A stretch of DNA of 13,298 nt from Comamonadaceae bacterium (GTDB taxonomy: Bacteria > Pseudomonadota > Gammaproteobacteria > Burkholderiales > Burkholderiaceae_C). Under the pieces are notes generated by a model. It saw only the letters and a list, made by a program, of their open reading frames with translations, made no database searches and was not told where the DNA came from. The stretch covers positions 1 through 13,298 of the forward strand of contig CANIRI010000025.1 in assembly GCA_947469815.1 (NCBI GenBank), written 5' to 3'. Position numbers and translations under genes: made by a program. How positions within the stretch are numbered: the first letter of the stretch is position 1; each line of letters opens with the position of its first letter. Below are positions 1 to 8,098 of the stretch, in pieces.

Positions 1-584
1 AACTGGGTGTGCGGCAGGTGATCGGCCTCCACGCCTTGACCGAACATCTTGCGGTTGATAACCAAACCACCCACCGAAATGCCGCCGAAGTTGACGCCGT
101 GATAGCCTTTTTCGCGGCCGATAAAACGGGTTTTGCTGCCCTGGCCGTTGAGGCGCCAGTAGGCTCGCGCCATCTTCAAAGAGGTGTCTGCGGACTCGGA
201 GCCGGAGCCGGTGAAAAAGACCTTGTCCAGGCCTTCGGGCGTGAGTTCTTTGATTTTGTTGGCCAGCTCAAACGACAAACGGTGGCCGTACTGGAAGCCG
301 GGGGAATACTCCATAGTGCCGAGTTGCTTGGCTACTGCGGCGGTGATTTCGGGGCGCGAATGGCCCAGACCGCAGCACCACAGTCCGGACAGGCCGTCCA
401 GAATTTTGCGGCCCCGGTCGTCGGTGTAATACATACCTTCTGCGCTGACCATCATGCGCGGATTGGCTTTGAAGTTGCGGTTGCCGGTGTAGGCCATCCA
501 GTGCGCGTCCATCCAGGCCGGGCTTTGGGCGATGTCGCTGGTGGTGGACAGGGGCTCACCTGCGGTGGTGTCGTTGAGTTTCAT
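1..584 (-). CDS. omega-amino acid:pyruvate aminotransferase, N-terminal part (cut by window edge)
   Basis: A PLP-dependent class III aminotransferase, probably moving an amino group from beta-alanine or another omega-amino acid (possibly taurine or a polyamine product) to pyruvate in the cytosol. The 194 residues visible include the gating region GLSGLWCCGLGHSRPE (about 64-79), the phosphate-binding GSGSES (126-131) and GREKGYHGVNFGGISVGG (156-173), a stretch typical of beta-alanine:pyruvate transaminases. About 250 residues are outside the window, including the catalytic lysine. The ATG at 584 is preceded by GGAGG at a spacing of about 4 bases, so the start is secure. A LysR gene is read divergently about 100 bp away and is the obvious regulator. 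The class III family is certain; the exact substrate is inferred. Confidence 0.9.
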   Translation of the reverse strand, partial: MKLNDTTAGEPLSTTSDIAQSPAWMDAHWMAYTGNRNFKANPRMMVSAEGMYYTDDRGRKILDGLSGLWCCGLGHSRPEITAAVAKQLGTMEYSPGFQYGHRLSFELANKIKELTPEGLDKVFFTGSGSESADTSLKMARAYWRLNGQGSKTRFIGREKGYHGVNFGGISVGGLVINRKMFGQGVEADHLPHTQ

Positions 585-686
585 AAGGCCTCCAAATAGA
601 GAGATGGTTTCCAAAACACAGAACTTGGATTTTCGCGGGTGTTTACGCTTATAAAGCACAGATTATCACTCTTTACTTGCGGGTTT
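585..686. promoter_or_regulatory. divergent control region between aminotransferase and LysR gene
   Basis: About 100 bp separate the two divergent start codons. An inverted repeat TCCAA-N10-TTGGA lies at 610-629, 26-45 bp upstream of the aminotransferase start. A short dyad GCTT-ATA-AAGC lies at 647-657. For the LysR gene a possible -35 TTGGAT (625-630) and -10 TATAAA (650-655) can be drawn, but the 19-bp spacing is long, so this promoter is tentative. If it is right, transcription starts near 662, which favours the ATG at 687. LysR proteins usually bind dyads in such divergent regions and control their neighbour and themselves; that these sites are the operator is inference. Confidence 0.35.
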
Positions 687-1637
687 ATGCAAACAACTAC
701 GCCGACACCGAAGCCCAACCCCCGCCACGCGCCCCTGGGCCAAATCAGCGATATGGACTTGCGCTTGCTGCGGGTGTTCCGCACCGTGGTTGATTGCGGC
801 GGTATGGCCGCCGCCGAGCTGGAGCTCAACATCGGCGCGTCCACGGTCAGTCGGCACATCAAAGACCTGGAAACCCGCCTGGGTTTGCGTTTGTGCAGCC
901 GGGGTCGTGCCGGCTTTGCGCTGACGCCGGAAGGCGCGCAAATTTACGCGCAAACCGCGCAGTTGTTTGCCGCGGCCGACGCCTTCCGGGCGGGTGTGGA
1001 TGAAATCCACCAGCGCATGGGCGGCGAGCTGCAAGTGGCGGTGTTCGACAAAACGGCCAGCAACCCGGCGGCCCGGATCGGGCAGGCGATTGCGCTGTTC
1101 AGCCAGGCCGCGCCGGACGTGGCACTCAGCCTGCATGTCGGCACCCTCACGGCGATTGAGCGGGGAGTGTTGGACGGGCAGTTCCAGGTCGGCATTGTTC
1201 CCGGCCACCGCAGCTCCAGCGCCTTGGAATACCAGCACCTGTTTGACGAAGGCATGCTGCTGTACTGCGGTGCCGCGCACCCCTTGTACGGTGCCGACCA
1301 CGGTGCGCTGGATTGGGAGGCCATGCGTGCCCTGCGTTTTGCCGGGCTGGGCTACCACTCGCCCAATATGGAGGTCAGCCAGCGCCTGCGCCTGCGCCGG
1401 GTGGCCACTGGCTTTGACCAGGAGTCGATTGCCACCTTCATTTTGTCGGGTGAATTCGTCGGATTTTTACCCGCCCATTACGCAGCCAGCTTCGAGGCCG
1501 CCGGCCAGATGCAGGCCATTGCACCGGCCCGCTTCCACTACGACTGCGCATTTTTTGCCATCACCCGCCACGCACCGGCACCGGCGCGCGCGACCCGTCT
1601 GTTTCACCAGTGTCTGGCACAGGCGCACGGCGCTTAA
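687..1637 (+). CDS. LysR-family transcriptional regulator
   Basis: A 316-residue LysR-type regulator. The N-terminal winged helix-turn-helix covers about residues 24-82, with AAAELELNIGASTVSRHIKD as the HTH and LGLRLCSRGRAGFALTPEG as the wing. The remainder is the LysR substrate-binding domain. The start is taken at ATG 687. The same frame is open from a GTG at 639, giving a 332-residue form, but the extra 16 residues do not look conserved and would cover the likely promoter. There is no strong Shine-Dalgarno at either. Divergent placement next to an omega-amino acid aminotransferase suggests it controls that catabolic gene in response to an amine or its product. The effector cannot be read from the sequence. 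Confidence 0.9.
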   Translation: MQTTTPTPKPNPRHAPLGQISDMDLRLLRVFRTVVDCGGMAAAELELNIGASTVSRHIKDLETRLGLRLCSRGRAGFALTPEGAQIYAQTAQLFAAADAFRAGVDEIHQRMGGELQVAVFDKTASNPAARIGQAIALFSQAAPDVALSLHVGTLTAIERGVLDGQFQVGIVPGHRSSSALEYQHLFDEGMLLYCGAAHPLYGADHGALDWEAMRALRFAGLGYHSPNMEVSQRLRLRRVATGFDQESIATFILSGEFVGFLPAHYAASFEAAGQMQAIAPARFHYDCAFFAITRHAPAPARATRLFHQCLAQAHGA

Positions 1638-1639
1638 CA

Positions 1640-1657
1640 GCGCGGGAGTGCCCGCGC
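1640..1657. terminator. hairpin between convergent genes
   Basis: A perfect 7-bp inverted repeat, GCGCGGG-AGTG-CCCGCGC, fills the 22-bp gap between the stop of the LysR gene (1637) and the stop of the diguanylate cyclase gene (1660). Position and GC content fit a bidirectional terminator. Neither side has a good T-run (ATTCAGATTT follows on the plus strand), so it may terminate weakly or mainly protect the mRNA ends. Confidence 0.45.
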
Positions 1658-1659
1658 AT

Positions 1660-2904
1660 TCAGATTTGGATATCGCGGTTTTCCCACACGCAGACGCGGT
1701 TGCGGCCGGTCTGCTTGGCGGTGTACAGGCATTTGTCAACCCGCTCCAACCAGGCCACGTGGGGCTCGTCGGGCTGGTATTGCGCAACACCAAAGCTGCA
1801 GGTCAGGGCGATGGGCTGGCCGCGCACAAACAGGGGCTCAGCCGCGATGGCCGCGCGCACACGCTCGGCGGTACCAATCGCCTGCTCCTGGTCGGTTTCG
1901 GGCAGCACCAACAAAAATTCCTCGCCGCCGTAGCGCACCACCCAGTCCACGCTTTCGCGGGTTTCGCGGCGCATGATGGTGCTGACATGGCACAAAACCT
2001 GATCGCCTACCAAGTGACCATGGGTATCGTTCACACGTTTGAAAAAATCAATATCGACAAATACCAGCGTGAGTGCGCGCTGGTAGCGGTCGGCACGCTC
2101 TGCCTCTTGCACGATCCGCTCATTGAACAAGCGGCGGTTGTAGCAACCGGTTAAGGGGTCCATGGTGGAAAGTTGCTGAATCGACTCCATCGCCGACTGC
2201 AGCGATTGGGTGCGGTTTGCCACTTCGGCGTCGAGCTCGCGCATCTGCTTGTCGATTTCTTTGTGCAGGGACTGGAAACCTTCGACAACGATGTCGATTT
2301 CGTCTCGGCGGTGGTCCTGCCCGCGCGCAGCCACTAAGTCCTGGCTGTTACGCCGGTCCGGCGATGCGCCAACGTACTCCAAAATGTGCCGCAAGGGGCG
2401 CTCCACTTCGCGCTTGAGCAACACAATAATGAGCAGGCACAGGATGCCGTATCCCAACATCGCAACGCCGACTGCGCGCCCCACTTCGGCATACAAAACG
2501 GTGGGGTCTGGCGCCAACTCCAGGGTGCCCAGCGAAATCTCGCGGTCATAGGGTTGCGCAAGGTTGAATATCCGGGCATTGGGGTGGTTGTGCAGCGCGG
2601 TGTCGCCGACCTCAAATACGGCGCCGATGTCGGCGCGCAGCCGCACATAGCCGATGGATGGATGCTGGCTGATTTGCACCAGTTGGCGCTGAATCACCAG
2701 AGGTTCGGCTTCCCAGACGCTGGCTGCCAGCAAGGGCAACTGCGATTGGGCAATGAGCTTGAGCCCCTGGTCAAAATCCTCGGAGAGATGCCGCCAGGCG
2801 TACCCTCCTTCCACAGCGCCGATGGCCAGCACACAGGCGACGCAGTAGACGCTAATCCGTTTGATCAGCTTGTTGGCAACCGATTGAACCGCCTGATCGC
2901 GCAC
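1660..2904 (-). CDS. membrane-anchored diguanylate cyclase (GGDEF)
   Basis: A 414-residue protein that probably makes c-di-GMP from two GTP. A transmembrane helix at about 15-33 and another at about 144-164 bracket a periplasmic sensor of about 110 residues. A HAMP-like and coiled-coil stretch (about 165-245) leads to a C-terminal GGDEF domain with DPLTGCYNRR (249-258), VFVDIDFFKRVND (281-293) and the active-site signature GGEEF (326-330). The catalytic motif is intact. The product-inhibition site that is normally RxxD is ESVD (317-320) here, so inhibition by c-di-GMP is probably absent. The start is a GTG at 2904, three bases after the TAG of the upstream binding-protein gene, with AGGAAAGG as a plausible ribosome site. 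The two genes are therefore translationally close, and the periplasmic domain is a likely docking site for that protein. No EAL domain is present. Confidence 0.93.
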   Translation of the reverse strand: MRDQAVQSVANKLIKRISVYCVACVLAIGAVEGGYAWRHLSEDFDQGLKLIAQSQLPLLAASVWEAEPLVIQRQLVQISQHPSIGYVRLRADIGAVFEVGDTALHNHPNARIFNLAQPYDREISLGTLELAPDPTVLYAEVGRAVGVAMLGYGILCLLIIVLLKREVERPLRHILEYVGASPDRRNSQDLVAARGQDHRRDEIDIVVEGFQSLHKEIDKQMRELDAEVANRTQSLQSAMESIQQLSTMDPLTGCYNRRLFNERIVQEAERADRYQRALTLVFVDIDFFKRVNDTHGHLVGDQVLCHVSTIMRRETRESVDWVVRYGGEEFLLVLPETDQEQAIGTAERVRAAIAAEPLFVRGQPIALTCSFGVAQYQPDEPHVAWLERVDKCLYTAKQTGRNRVCVWENRDIQI

Positions 2905-2907
2905 CGG

Positions 2908-4080
2908 CTAGCCTTTCCTGCCAAGCAGCTGCTGGAACGCGAAGTTGTAGCGCTTCAACTGCGGGTTGTGGAACTTGCTGAAACGCTTGAAATCAATCGC
3001 ATCAAAACGCCCATCGCCATACAACTGGCTGAAGCGGGCTGCCTGCTGCGGGCTGAACAGGCTGAACATGGGTTGGGCCATCTCCACACCCTCAGTCTGC
3101 GCAAAGTCGCGACCATGGTGGTGGTCGTACACCAGCACCAAAGCCCAAGCACCCAGCATGAAATGTCCCCCGGCCAGTGCACTGAGCTCACCGCTGCGCA
3201 GCGCATCCAATGCTTGCGGCGAGGTGTTGATGCCGCTGAACAGCACATCTTGACCCGGTATCAGATTGCGGCTGCGCACTGCGTCCATCGCGCCAAAGGC
3301 CATCAAGTCACTGCCGGCCCACACCAGCCGGGTTTTTGGGTAGCGCTGCAACAGCCACGGCATTTGCTCCGCCGCGCGCGCGCGGTCGAAGCCACTGAAA
3401 ATCTCTTGCGCCAGCACCACATCGCCCGCCTCCGCCACGGCGCGGCGCATGCCCTGGGCGCGCAATAGTGAGGACGGTGTGAGCTTGTCGCCGCTGAGCG
3501 CGACCATGTGCAAACGCTCCCCGGGCACAGCCCACGCAGCGGCACGGCCTTTTTCAATCAAGGCTTTGGCCGTCACATAGCCGGCGTCTTCGGCGCGCGG
3601 CTCCAAGCTACCTAGCCACAGCTTGTATTTTTCGCGCGGTGCCCCGCTGAGCTTGCGCTGGGAGAGGTCGGAAATACCGCTGAACACCATCAGCACTGGT
3701 ATGCCTGCACCGTCCAGAATGCGCAAGCAAGCCGCCCCAAAGCCACCCTCATTACCCAGCAAGACATAGTCGGGGCGGCCTTGGCTGGGCCGGGCGGCGA
3801 TGTCGCGCGCGACCTCTACCGCTTTCGCGTGGTCACGCTCCAGGTAGGTAACCTCCAGCGCAATATCCAGCTTGAATGCCGCTGCCTGCATGGCCTGGGT
3901 GACGGTGACCCAGTAGGCCTCGTCGGACTTTCCAGGGTTGATAAATGCCACGGACAGGGCGGATCCGCAAACCGGAAACAGCAGCACCCAGACCGCCAAA
4001 ACCACTTGGCTTGCCAATCGTAAAAACCGCTCCCGTGTTGCAAACAGTGCCTGCACATGCCCCCGCAAATCGTATTGCAA
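2908..4080 (-). CDS. periplasmic sugar-type binding protein, partner of the diguanylate cyclase
   Basis: A substrate-binding protein of the LacI/ribose-binding (type I periplasmic binding protein) fold. It has a signal peptide with arginines before a hydrophobic stretch (about 22-37) and a likely cleavage after CGSA near residue 41. The mature protein begins LSVAFINPGKSDEAYW, the usual first strand of this fold; GNEGGFG and GINTSPQALDALRSGELSA are typical later segments. No cysteine lipobox is evident. No permease or ATPase gene is nearby; the next gene in the same unit is a membrane diguanylate cyclase, so a sensory role like LuxP with LuxQ is more likely than transport. The ligand is unknown. 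The start is uncertain: the frame opens at a TTG at 4080 without a good ribosome site, and a GTG at 4056 is an alternative. Confidence 0.82.
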   Translation of the reverse strand: MQYDLRGHVQALFATRERFLRLASQVVLAVWVLLFPVCGSALSVAFINPGKSDEAYWVTVTQAMQAAAFKLDIALEVTYLERDHAKAVEVARDIAARPSQGRPDYVLLGNEGGFGAACLRILDGAGIPVLMVFSGISDLSQRKLSGAPREKYKLWLGSLEPRAEDAGYVTAKALIEKGRAAAWAVPGERLHMVALSGDKLTPSSLLRAQGMRRAVAEAGDVVLAQEIFSGFDRARAAEQMPWLLQRYPKTRLVWAGSDLMAFGAMDAVRSRNLIPGQDVLFSGINTSPQALDALRSGELSALAGGHFMLGAWALVLVYDHHHGRDFAQTEGVEMAQPMFSLFSPQQAARFSQLYGDGRFDAIDFKRFSKFHNPQLKRYNFAFQQLLGRKG

Positions 4081-4139
4081 TCGTTATTTGAAGCCTGAGC
4101 CCTTTAGGACAGACCAGCCTCATTCTACGAAGCCGCAAT

Positions 4140-4157
4140 GCGTTTGCCGCCAAACGC
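4140..4157 (-). other. stem-loop in leader of binding-protein gene
   Basis: A perfect 7-bp inverted repeat (GCGTTTG-CCGC-CAAACGC on the plus strand) lies between maeB and the binding-protein gene. If the promoter at 4183-4211 is real, the repeat is in the 5' untranslated leader of the binding protein/cyclase mRNA. It could also mark the end of the maeB transcript, although no T-run follows it. Confidence 0.35.
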
Positions 4158-4182
4158 GCATGCCGCGCGTAGCGTGCAAACT

Positions 4183-4211
4183 TTTATATTCGTATTACGA
4201 AATCGTGTGAT
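4183..4211 (-). promoter_or_regulatory. sigma-70-like promoter with palindrome in the spacer
   Basis: Reading the minus strand, ATCACA (4211-4206, four of six bases of TTGACA) is followed after exactly 17 bases by TATAAA (4188-4183, five of six of TATAAT). The spacer contains the palindrome TTCGTA-A-TACGAA (4201-4189). It would drive the binding protein/diguanylate cyclase unit, with a start near 4176 and a leader of roughly 100 bases. A palindrome between -35 and -10 is a classic place for a repressor or an activator such as a MerR-type protein. The promoter call is by eye only. Confidence 0.42.
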
Positions 4212-6566
4212 TTAACGGTAGACGTTTGCATCTGCAACCGTGAGCGCAGTCATATTGACGATACGCCGCACGGTGGTGCTGGCCGTGAGGATGTGCACCG
4301 GCTTGGCCGCCCCCAGCAGAACCGGACCGATGGCAATATTCCCGCCCGCTGCGGTTTTGAGCAGGTTGTAGGAAATATTGGCCGCGTCGATATTGGGGCA
4401 GACCAGCAAGTTGGCGTCGCCGTTCAAGGTGCTTTGGGGCATTTGGACTTCCCGCGCCGCGCTGTCAAGCGCAATGTCGCCATGCATTTCGCCATCGACA
4501 TCCAGCCACGGTGCCTGCGTCTGGATCAGCGCCAAGGCATGCCGCATCTTCACCGCGCTGGGCTCGTTGCTGCTGCCAAAGTTGGAGTGGCTGAGCAAGG
4601 CCGCTTTGGGCTTGAAGCCAAAGCGCAGCATTTCCTCGGCGGCCATGATGGTGATCTCGGCGATCTGCTCCGCGCTGGGGTCGTAGTTGACATGGGTGTC
4701 GACCAGAAAAACCTGGCGTCCGGGCAGCAGCAGGCCATTCATGCACGCATAGGCGTTGACCTCGGGCGCACCGGCGGCAGCGCCACGCTTGCGCTTGCCA
4801 ATAACCTGGTCCACGTAATGCAAATGCAAGCCGGTGGTGCCCCAGGTTCCGCAAATCAGGCCGTCGACATCGCCTTTGTGCAGCAGCATGGAGCCAATCA
4901 ATGTCAGGCGCCTACGCATCTCGATCTTGGCAACCTGCACGGTCACGCCCTTGCGCTGGGTCATCTCGAAGTAGGTCTGCCAAAAATCGCGGTAGCGGTG
5001 GTCCTGCTCGACGTTGACCACGGCGTAATCCTGGCCTTCGCGCAGGCGCAGACCGAACTTCTGGATGCGCTCGCGGATGATGGCCGGGCGGCCGATCAGC
5101 GTGGGCAAAGCCAACCCTTCGTCCACCACGATTTGCGCGGCGCGCAGCACCCGCTCGTCTTCGCCCTCGGCGAAAGCCACGCGCTTTTTGAGCGCCGTCT
5201 TGGCCATGGAGAAGATCGGCTTCATGGTCGTGCCAGAAGCGTAGACAAAACTCTGCAGCCGCTCGCGGTAGGCGTCCATATCGCCAATCGGGCGCAGCGC
5301 CACGCCACTGTCCACCGCGGCCTGCGCCACGGCGGGCGCAATCACCATCATCAGGCGCGGATCAAATGGCTTGGGAATCAGGTACTCGGGGCCAAACTCC
5401 AATTGCTCGCCCGCATACGCGGCAGCCACGACCTCGTTTTGCTCGGCTTGCGCGAGCTCGGCAATCGCGTGGACCGCCGCAATTTCCATCTCGACCGTGA
5501 TGGTCGATGCACCCGCGTCGAGCGCGCCCCGAAAGATGTAGGGGAAGCACAAGACGTTATTGACCTGGTTGTGATAATCGGTGCGGCCGGTGGCCATGAT
5601 GGCGTCATCGCGCACCGCTTTGACTTCTTCGGGCAGGATTTCAGGCGTCGGATTGGCCAGCGCAAAAATCAAGGGTTTGGCGGCCATCGAGGCCACCATG
5701 TCGGGCTTGAGCACCCCACCGGCAGACAGACCCAGAAAGATGTCCGCGCCCACCATCACCTCGCGCAAGGTGCGCGCGCTGGTCTTTTGGGCAAAGACAA
5801 TCTTGTCCTCGTCCATCAGCTCGGTGCGCCCCTCATAGACCACCCCGGCCAAATCGGTCACAAAAATGTTTTCGCGGGGAATACCCAGCTTCACCAGTAG
5901 CCCCAAACAGGCCAAGGCCGCCGCGCCTGCGCCCGATGTCACCAGCTTGACTTTTTTCGGGTCTTTTCCGACCACGCGCAGTCCGTTGAGCAAAGCCGCG
6001 CCGACCACGATGGCCGTGCCATGCTGGTCGTCGTGAAAGACCGGAATCTTCATGCGCTCGCGCAGCTTGCGTTCCACATAAAAGCAATCGGGCGCTTTGA
6101 TGTCTTCCAAGTTAATGCCGCCGAATGTGGGTTCAAGCGAGGCGATGATGTCCACCAGCTTGTCCAGATCGTGCTTTTCGTTGATCTCGATGTCGAACAC
6201 GTCGATGCCGGCAAACTTCTTGAACAAGACGGCCTTGCCCTCCATCACCGGCTTGGCCGCCAAGGGGCCGATGTCGCCCAGGCCCAGCACCGCCGTGCCG
6301 TTGGTGATCACCGCCACCAGATTGCCCCGGCTGGTGTATTTGAAGGCGTTGTTCGGGTCTTTGACGATCTCCTCACACGGTGCAGCCACGCCAGGGGAAT
6401 AGGCCAAAGCCAGGTCGTGCTGGTTGACCAACTGCTTGGTGGCTGCGATGGAAATCTTGCCGGGGGTGGGGAACTGGTGGTAGTCCAGCGCCGCTTGGCG
6501 TTGGGACGCGGGCTTACTCGGTTCGGCCGGGGACCCAGGGGCAGTCGCAGGGGGTTTGGTGCTCAT
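4212..6566 (-). CDS. maeB: NADP-dependent malic enzyme with phosphotransacetylase-like domain
   Basis: Decarboxylates malate to pyruvate with NADP+ reduction, linking the TCA cycle to pyruvate and NADPH supply. The protein has 784 residues, close to the usual 750-780 for MaeB; the extra residues are a proline-rich N-terminus of about 24. The malic domain shows the catalytic tyrosine in AYSPGV (Tyr56), lysine in EGKAVLFK (Lys111), metal ligands in [10 protein letters not shown] (Glu154, Asp155) and FHDDQHGTA (Asp180), and the nucleotide loop SGAGAAA (211-217). From about residue 455 a phosphotransacetylase-like domain follows ([18 protein letters not shown]). In this family that domain is usually not catalytic but senses acetyl-CoA. 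The ATG at 6566 has AAGGA five to six bases upstream. The gene appears monocistronic, with its own leader. Confidence 0.96.
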   Translation of the reverse strand: MSTKPPATAPGSPAEPSKPASQRQAALDYHQFPTPGKISIAATKQLVNQHDLALAYSPGVAAPCEEIVKDPNNAFKYTSRGNLVAVITNGTAVLGLGDIGPLAAKPVMEGKAVLFKKFAGIDVFDIEINEKHDLDKLVDIIASLEPTFGGINLEDIKAPDCFYVERKLRERMKIPVFHDDQHGTAIVVGAALLNGLRVVGKDPKKVKLVTSGAGAAALACLGLLVKLGIPRENIFVTDLAGVVYEGRTELMDEDKIVFAQKTSARTLREVMVGADIFLGLSAGGVLKPDMVASMAAKPLIFALANPTPEILPEEVKAVRDDAIMATGRTDYHNQVNNVLCFPYIFRGALDAGASTITVEMEIAAVHAIAELAQAEQNEVVAAAYAGEQLEFGPEYLIPKPFDPRLMMVIAPAVAQAAVDSGVALRPIGDMDAYRERLQSFVYASGTTMKPIFSMAKTALKKRVAFAEGEDERVLRAAQIVVDEGLALPTLIGRPAIIRERIQKFGLRLREGQDYAVVNVEQDHRYRDFWQTYFEMTQRKGVTVQVAKIEMRRRLTLIGSMLLHKGDVDGLICGTWGTTGLHLHYVDQVIGKRKRGAAAGAPEVNAYACMNGLLLPGRQVFLVDTHVNYDPSAEQIAEITIMAAEEMLRFGFKPKAALLSHSNFGSSNEPSAVKMRHALALIQTQAPWLDVDGEMHGDIALDSAAREVQMPQSTLNGDANLLVCPNIDAANISYNLLKTAAGGNIAIGPVLLGAAKPVHILTASTTVRRIVNMTALTVADANVYR

Positions 6567-6585
6567 CGGAATCCTTATGCGGGTG

Positions 6586-6645
6586 CCTGGCGGCGGGTGC
6601 GGGATGCAGCTTGCGTGCCCGCGCCGCCAGGGCCAAGGGATTGTA
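6586..6645 (-). promoter_or_regulatory. maeB leader: possible -10 element and large stem-loop
   Basis: Upstream of maeB the minus strand carries TACAAT (6645-6640), a good -10 hexamer, although no convincing -35 stands 17 bases before it. Immediately after the expected start site comes a perfect 10-bp inverted repeat, CCTGGCGGCG/CGCCGCCAGG (arms 6586-6595 and 6622-6631) enclosing 26 bases. The stem would form at the very 5' end of the maeB mRNA and end about 12 bases before the AAGGA ribosome site. It could also help end transcription of the upstream reductase gene, but there is no T-run. Confidence 0.35.
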
Positions 6646-6670
6646 GGCCGGTGCTATCGGCACCACCGGG

Positions 6671-7888
6671 TCAGGGGGCGGTCGCTTTGGTCCATTCCAT
6701 GCGCTTGCTGCATTGCTTGCCCGTCAGCACAAAACCCCGTTGCGCGCCCTCGGCATCCACAAAACGCCAGGCTCCGCCCTCCCGCAGGCCTTCGGTGGCA
6801 GGGTCCTGCGCCCAGCTGCCTTGCAGATCGGGGTGCGGGGCGGCAACGGTAATCGGCAAGGCAGGGGTTTTGACGGCCACCGGCATCAGCGGGAAAACCA
6901 GGTCCGTGGGCGTGCCGGCCAAGGTCGCCGCCAAGGCCCTCGCCGCGTTCATGATGGGCATCACATAGGGCAGGGTACGCCCGCCGGCGCTGGCGTATTG
7001 GGCGCAGTCGCCCAAGGCATACACACCCGGCGCGCTGGTTTGCAGGTGCGCATCGACCAGCACGCCGCGCGCGCAGGTCAAGCCGGCATGTGCGGCCAAT
7101 GCCGTGTCGGCACGCAAGCCCACGGCACTGAGGACCGCATCGGCTGCAACCGAGGTGCCGTCGGAGAGCGTCCCGACAAAGCGGTGCGCGCCTGCGGCGG
7201 CTGCCTGTAGGGTCTGAACCGTGACACCCCAATGCCAGACCACGCCCAGGGCCTGCAGCGCCTGGCGCAACTGCTCGGCGGCGGCGGCAGGCAACAAAGA
7301 CGCCAGGGGGCCGGGGGCCGGGTCCACCACGTGCACCGCGTAGCCGGCTTGCAACAGGTCATTGGCAAATTCGCAACCGATCAAACCGGCACCGATCACC
7401 AACACGCAGTGCGGCTGGCCGTCTGCACGCGCTGGCAGCGCGGTCAGCTCTGCGTGGAAGCGACGGAAATCATCGAGGTGGTTAACGCTTTGGACCACCT
7501 GCGCCGCATCGCCTTGCATGGGTATGCGAATCGGGTTGGCGCCCGTGGCCAGCACGAGTTGGCGGTATGCCAGGTCTTCGGTTCTGCCGCCCTGCTCCAC
7601 GCTCAGCGTGTGGGCGGCGGCGTCGATCGACAGCACCGTGGTGTACGTACGCAAGGTGACGCCCAGGTTCTGGGCCATGGTGGCGGCAGCCGTGGTCACC
7701 AGTTGGTCCGGGCTGCGCTTCTGACCGAATGCGTTGGACAGCGTGGGCTTGGCATAAAAATCCCCGTTGTCCCGCGTGACGAGCGCAATAGGCACCGCCG
7801 CGTCGAGCTTGCGCAATTCGCGCGCCGTGGTCCAGGCCGCCAGACCGGCGCCCACAATGACCACCGGCGGCGCGCCTGCAGCGCTCAT
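6671..7888 (-). CDS. FAD-dependent NAD(P)H:rubredoxin reductase
   Basis: A 405-residue flavoprotein of the pyridine nucleotide-disulfide oxidoreductase fold. It has an N-terminal FAD loop ([20 protein letters not shown], 9-28), a second Rossmann loop for NAD(P)H ([18 protein letters not shown], 161-178) and the FAD-binding [12 protein letters not shown] (288-299). There is no redox CxxC pair of the thioredoxin-reductase kind. Length and order of motifs match rubredoxin-NAD+ reductases, and the start ATG at 7888 overlaps the rubredoxin stop as ATGA. The frame extends upstream to 7927, but that lies inside the rubredoxin gene. It probably passes electrons from NADH to the rubredoxin next to it. 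A ferredoxin or another one-electron partner is possible. Confidence 0.87.
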   Translation of the reverse strand: MSAAGAPPVVIVGAGLAAWTTARELRKLDAAVPIALVTRDNGDFYAKPTLSNAFGQKRSPDQLVTTAAATMAQNLGVTLRTYTTVLSIDAAAHTLSVEQGGRTEDLAYRQLVLATGANPIRIPMQGDAAQVVQSVNHLDDFRRFHAELTALPARADGQPHCVLVIGAGLIGCEFANDLLQAGYAVHVVDPAPGPLASLLPAAAAEQLRQALQALGVVWHWGVTVQTLQAAAAGAHRFVGTLSDGTSVAADAVLSAVGLRADTALAAHAGLTCARGVLVDAHLQTSAPGVYALGDCAQYASAGGRTLPYVMPIMNAARALAATLAGTPTDLVFPLMPVAVKTPALPITVAAPHPDLQGSWAQDPATEGLREGGAWRFVDAEGAQRGFVLTGKQCSKRMEWTKATAP

Positions 7889-8049
7889 ACCTGCACCACT
7901 TCGAAATCCGCTTTGGCCACGCCGCAATCCGGGCAGGCCCAGTCGGCCGGCACATCCGCCCAGAGGGTTCCCGCCGCAATGCCGTCTTCCGGTCGGCCCA
8001 GGGCCTCGTCATACACAAAGCCACACACAATGCACATATAAGTTTTCAT
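7885..8049 (-). CDS. rubA: rubredoxin
   Basis: A 54-residue iron-sulfur-free Fe(Cys)4 electron carrier. The two knuckles are complete: CIVCG (Cys6, Cys9) and CPDCG (Cys39, Cys42). Between them are [18 protein letters not shown] and the aromatic residues expected around the iron (Tyr13, Trp30, Trp37). It starts [10 protein letters not shown] at ATG 8049, with only a weak GAAAGA ribosome site, and ends VVQV with a TGA that overlaps the reductase ATG by four bases. It lies 60 bases after the rubrerythrin gene. The most likely job is to shuttle single electrons from the reductase to the rubrerythrin. In other bacteria similar rubredoxins also serve alkane hydroxylases, but none is visible here. 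Confidence 0.95.
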   Translation of the reverse strand: MKTYMCIVCGFVYDEALGRPEDGIAAGTLWADVPADWACPDCGVAKADFEVVQV

Positions 8050-8098
8050 GGTCAATCTTTCGCTGGGGTCAATTTAAGGGTTTTCAAAAAATGCTGCC

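Noticed and set aside
967..2154. 395-codon plus-strand frame spanning the LysR gene end and the cyclase gene
   Set aside because: It overlaps two well-supported genes in other frames, and its arginine/alanine/proline-rich translation looks non-coding.
2908..4080. Solute-binding component of an ABC importer
   Set aside because: No permease or ATPase gene lies on either side; the tight link is to a diguanylate cyclase. Transport cannot be excluded but is not supported here.
4293..5900. 535-codon open frame on the plus strand, opposite maeB
   Set aside because: A shadow of the maeB coding sequence; rich in His, Gln, Gly and Arg with no family resemblance.
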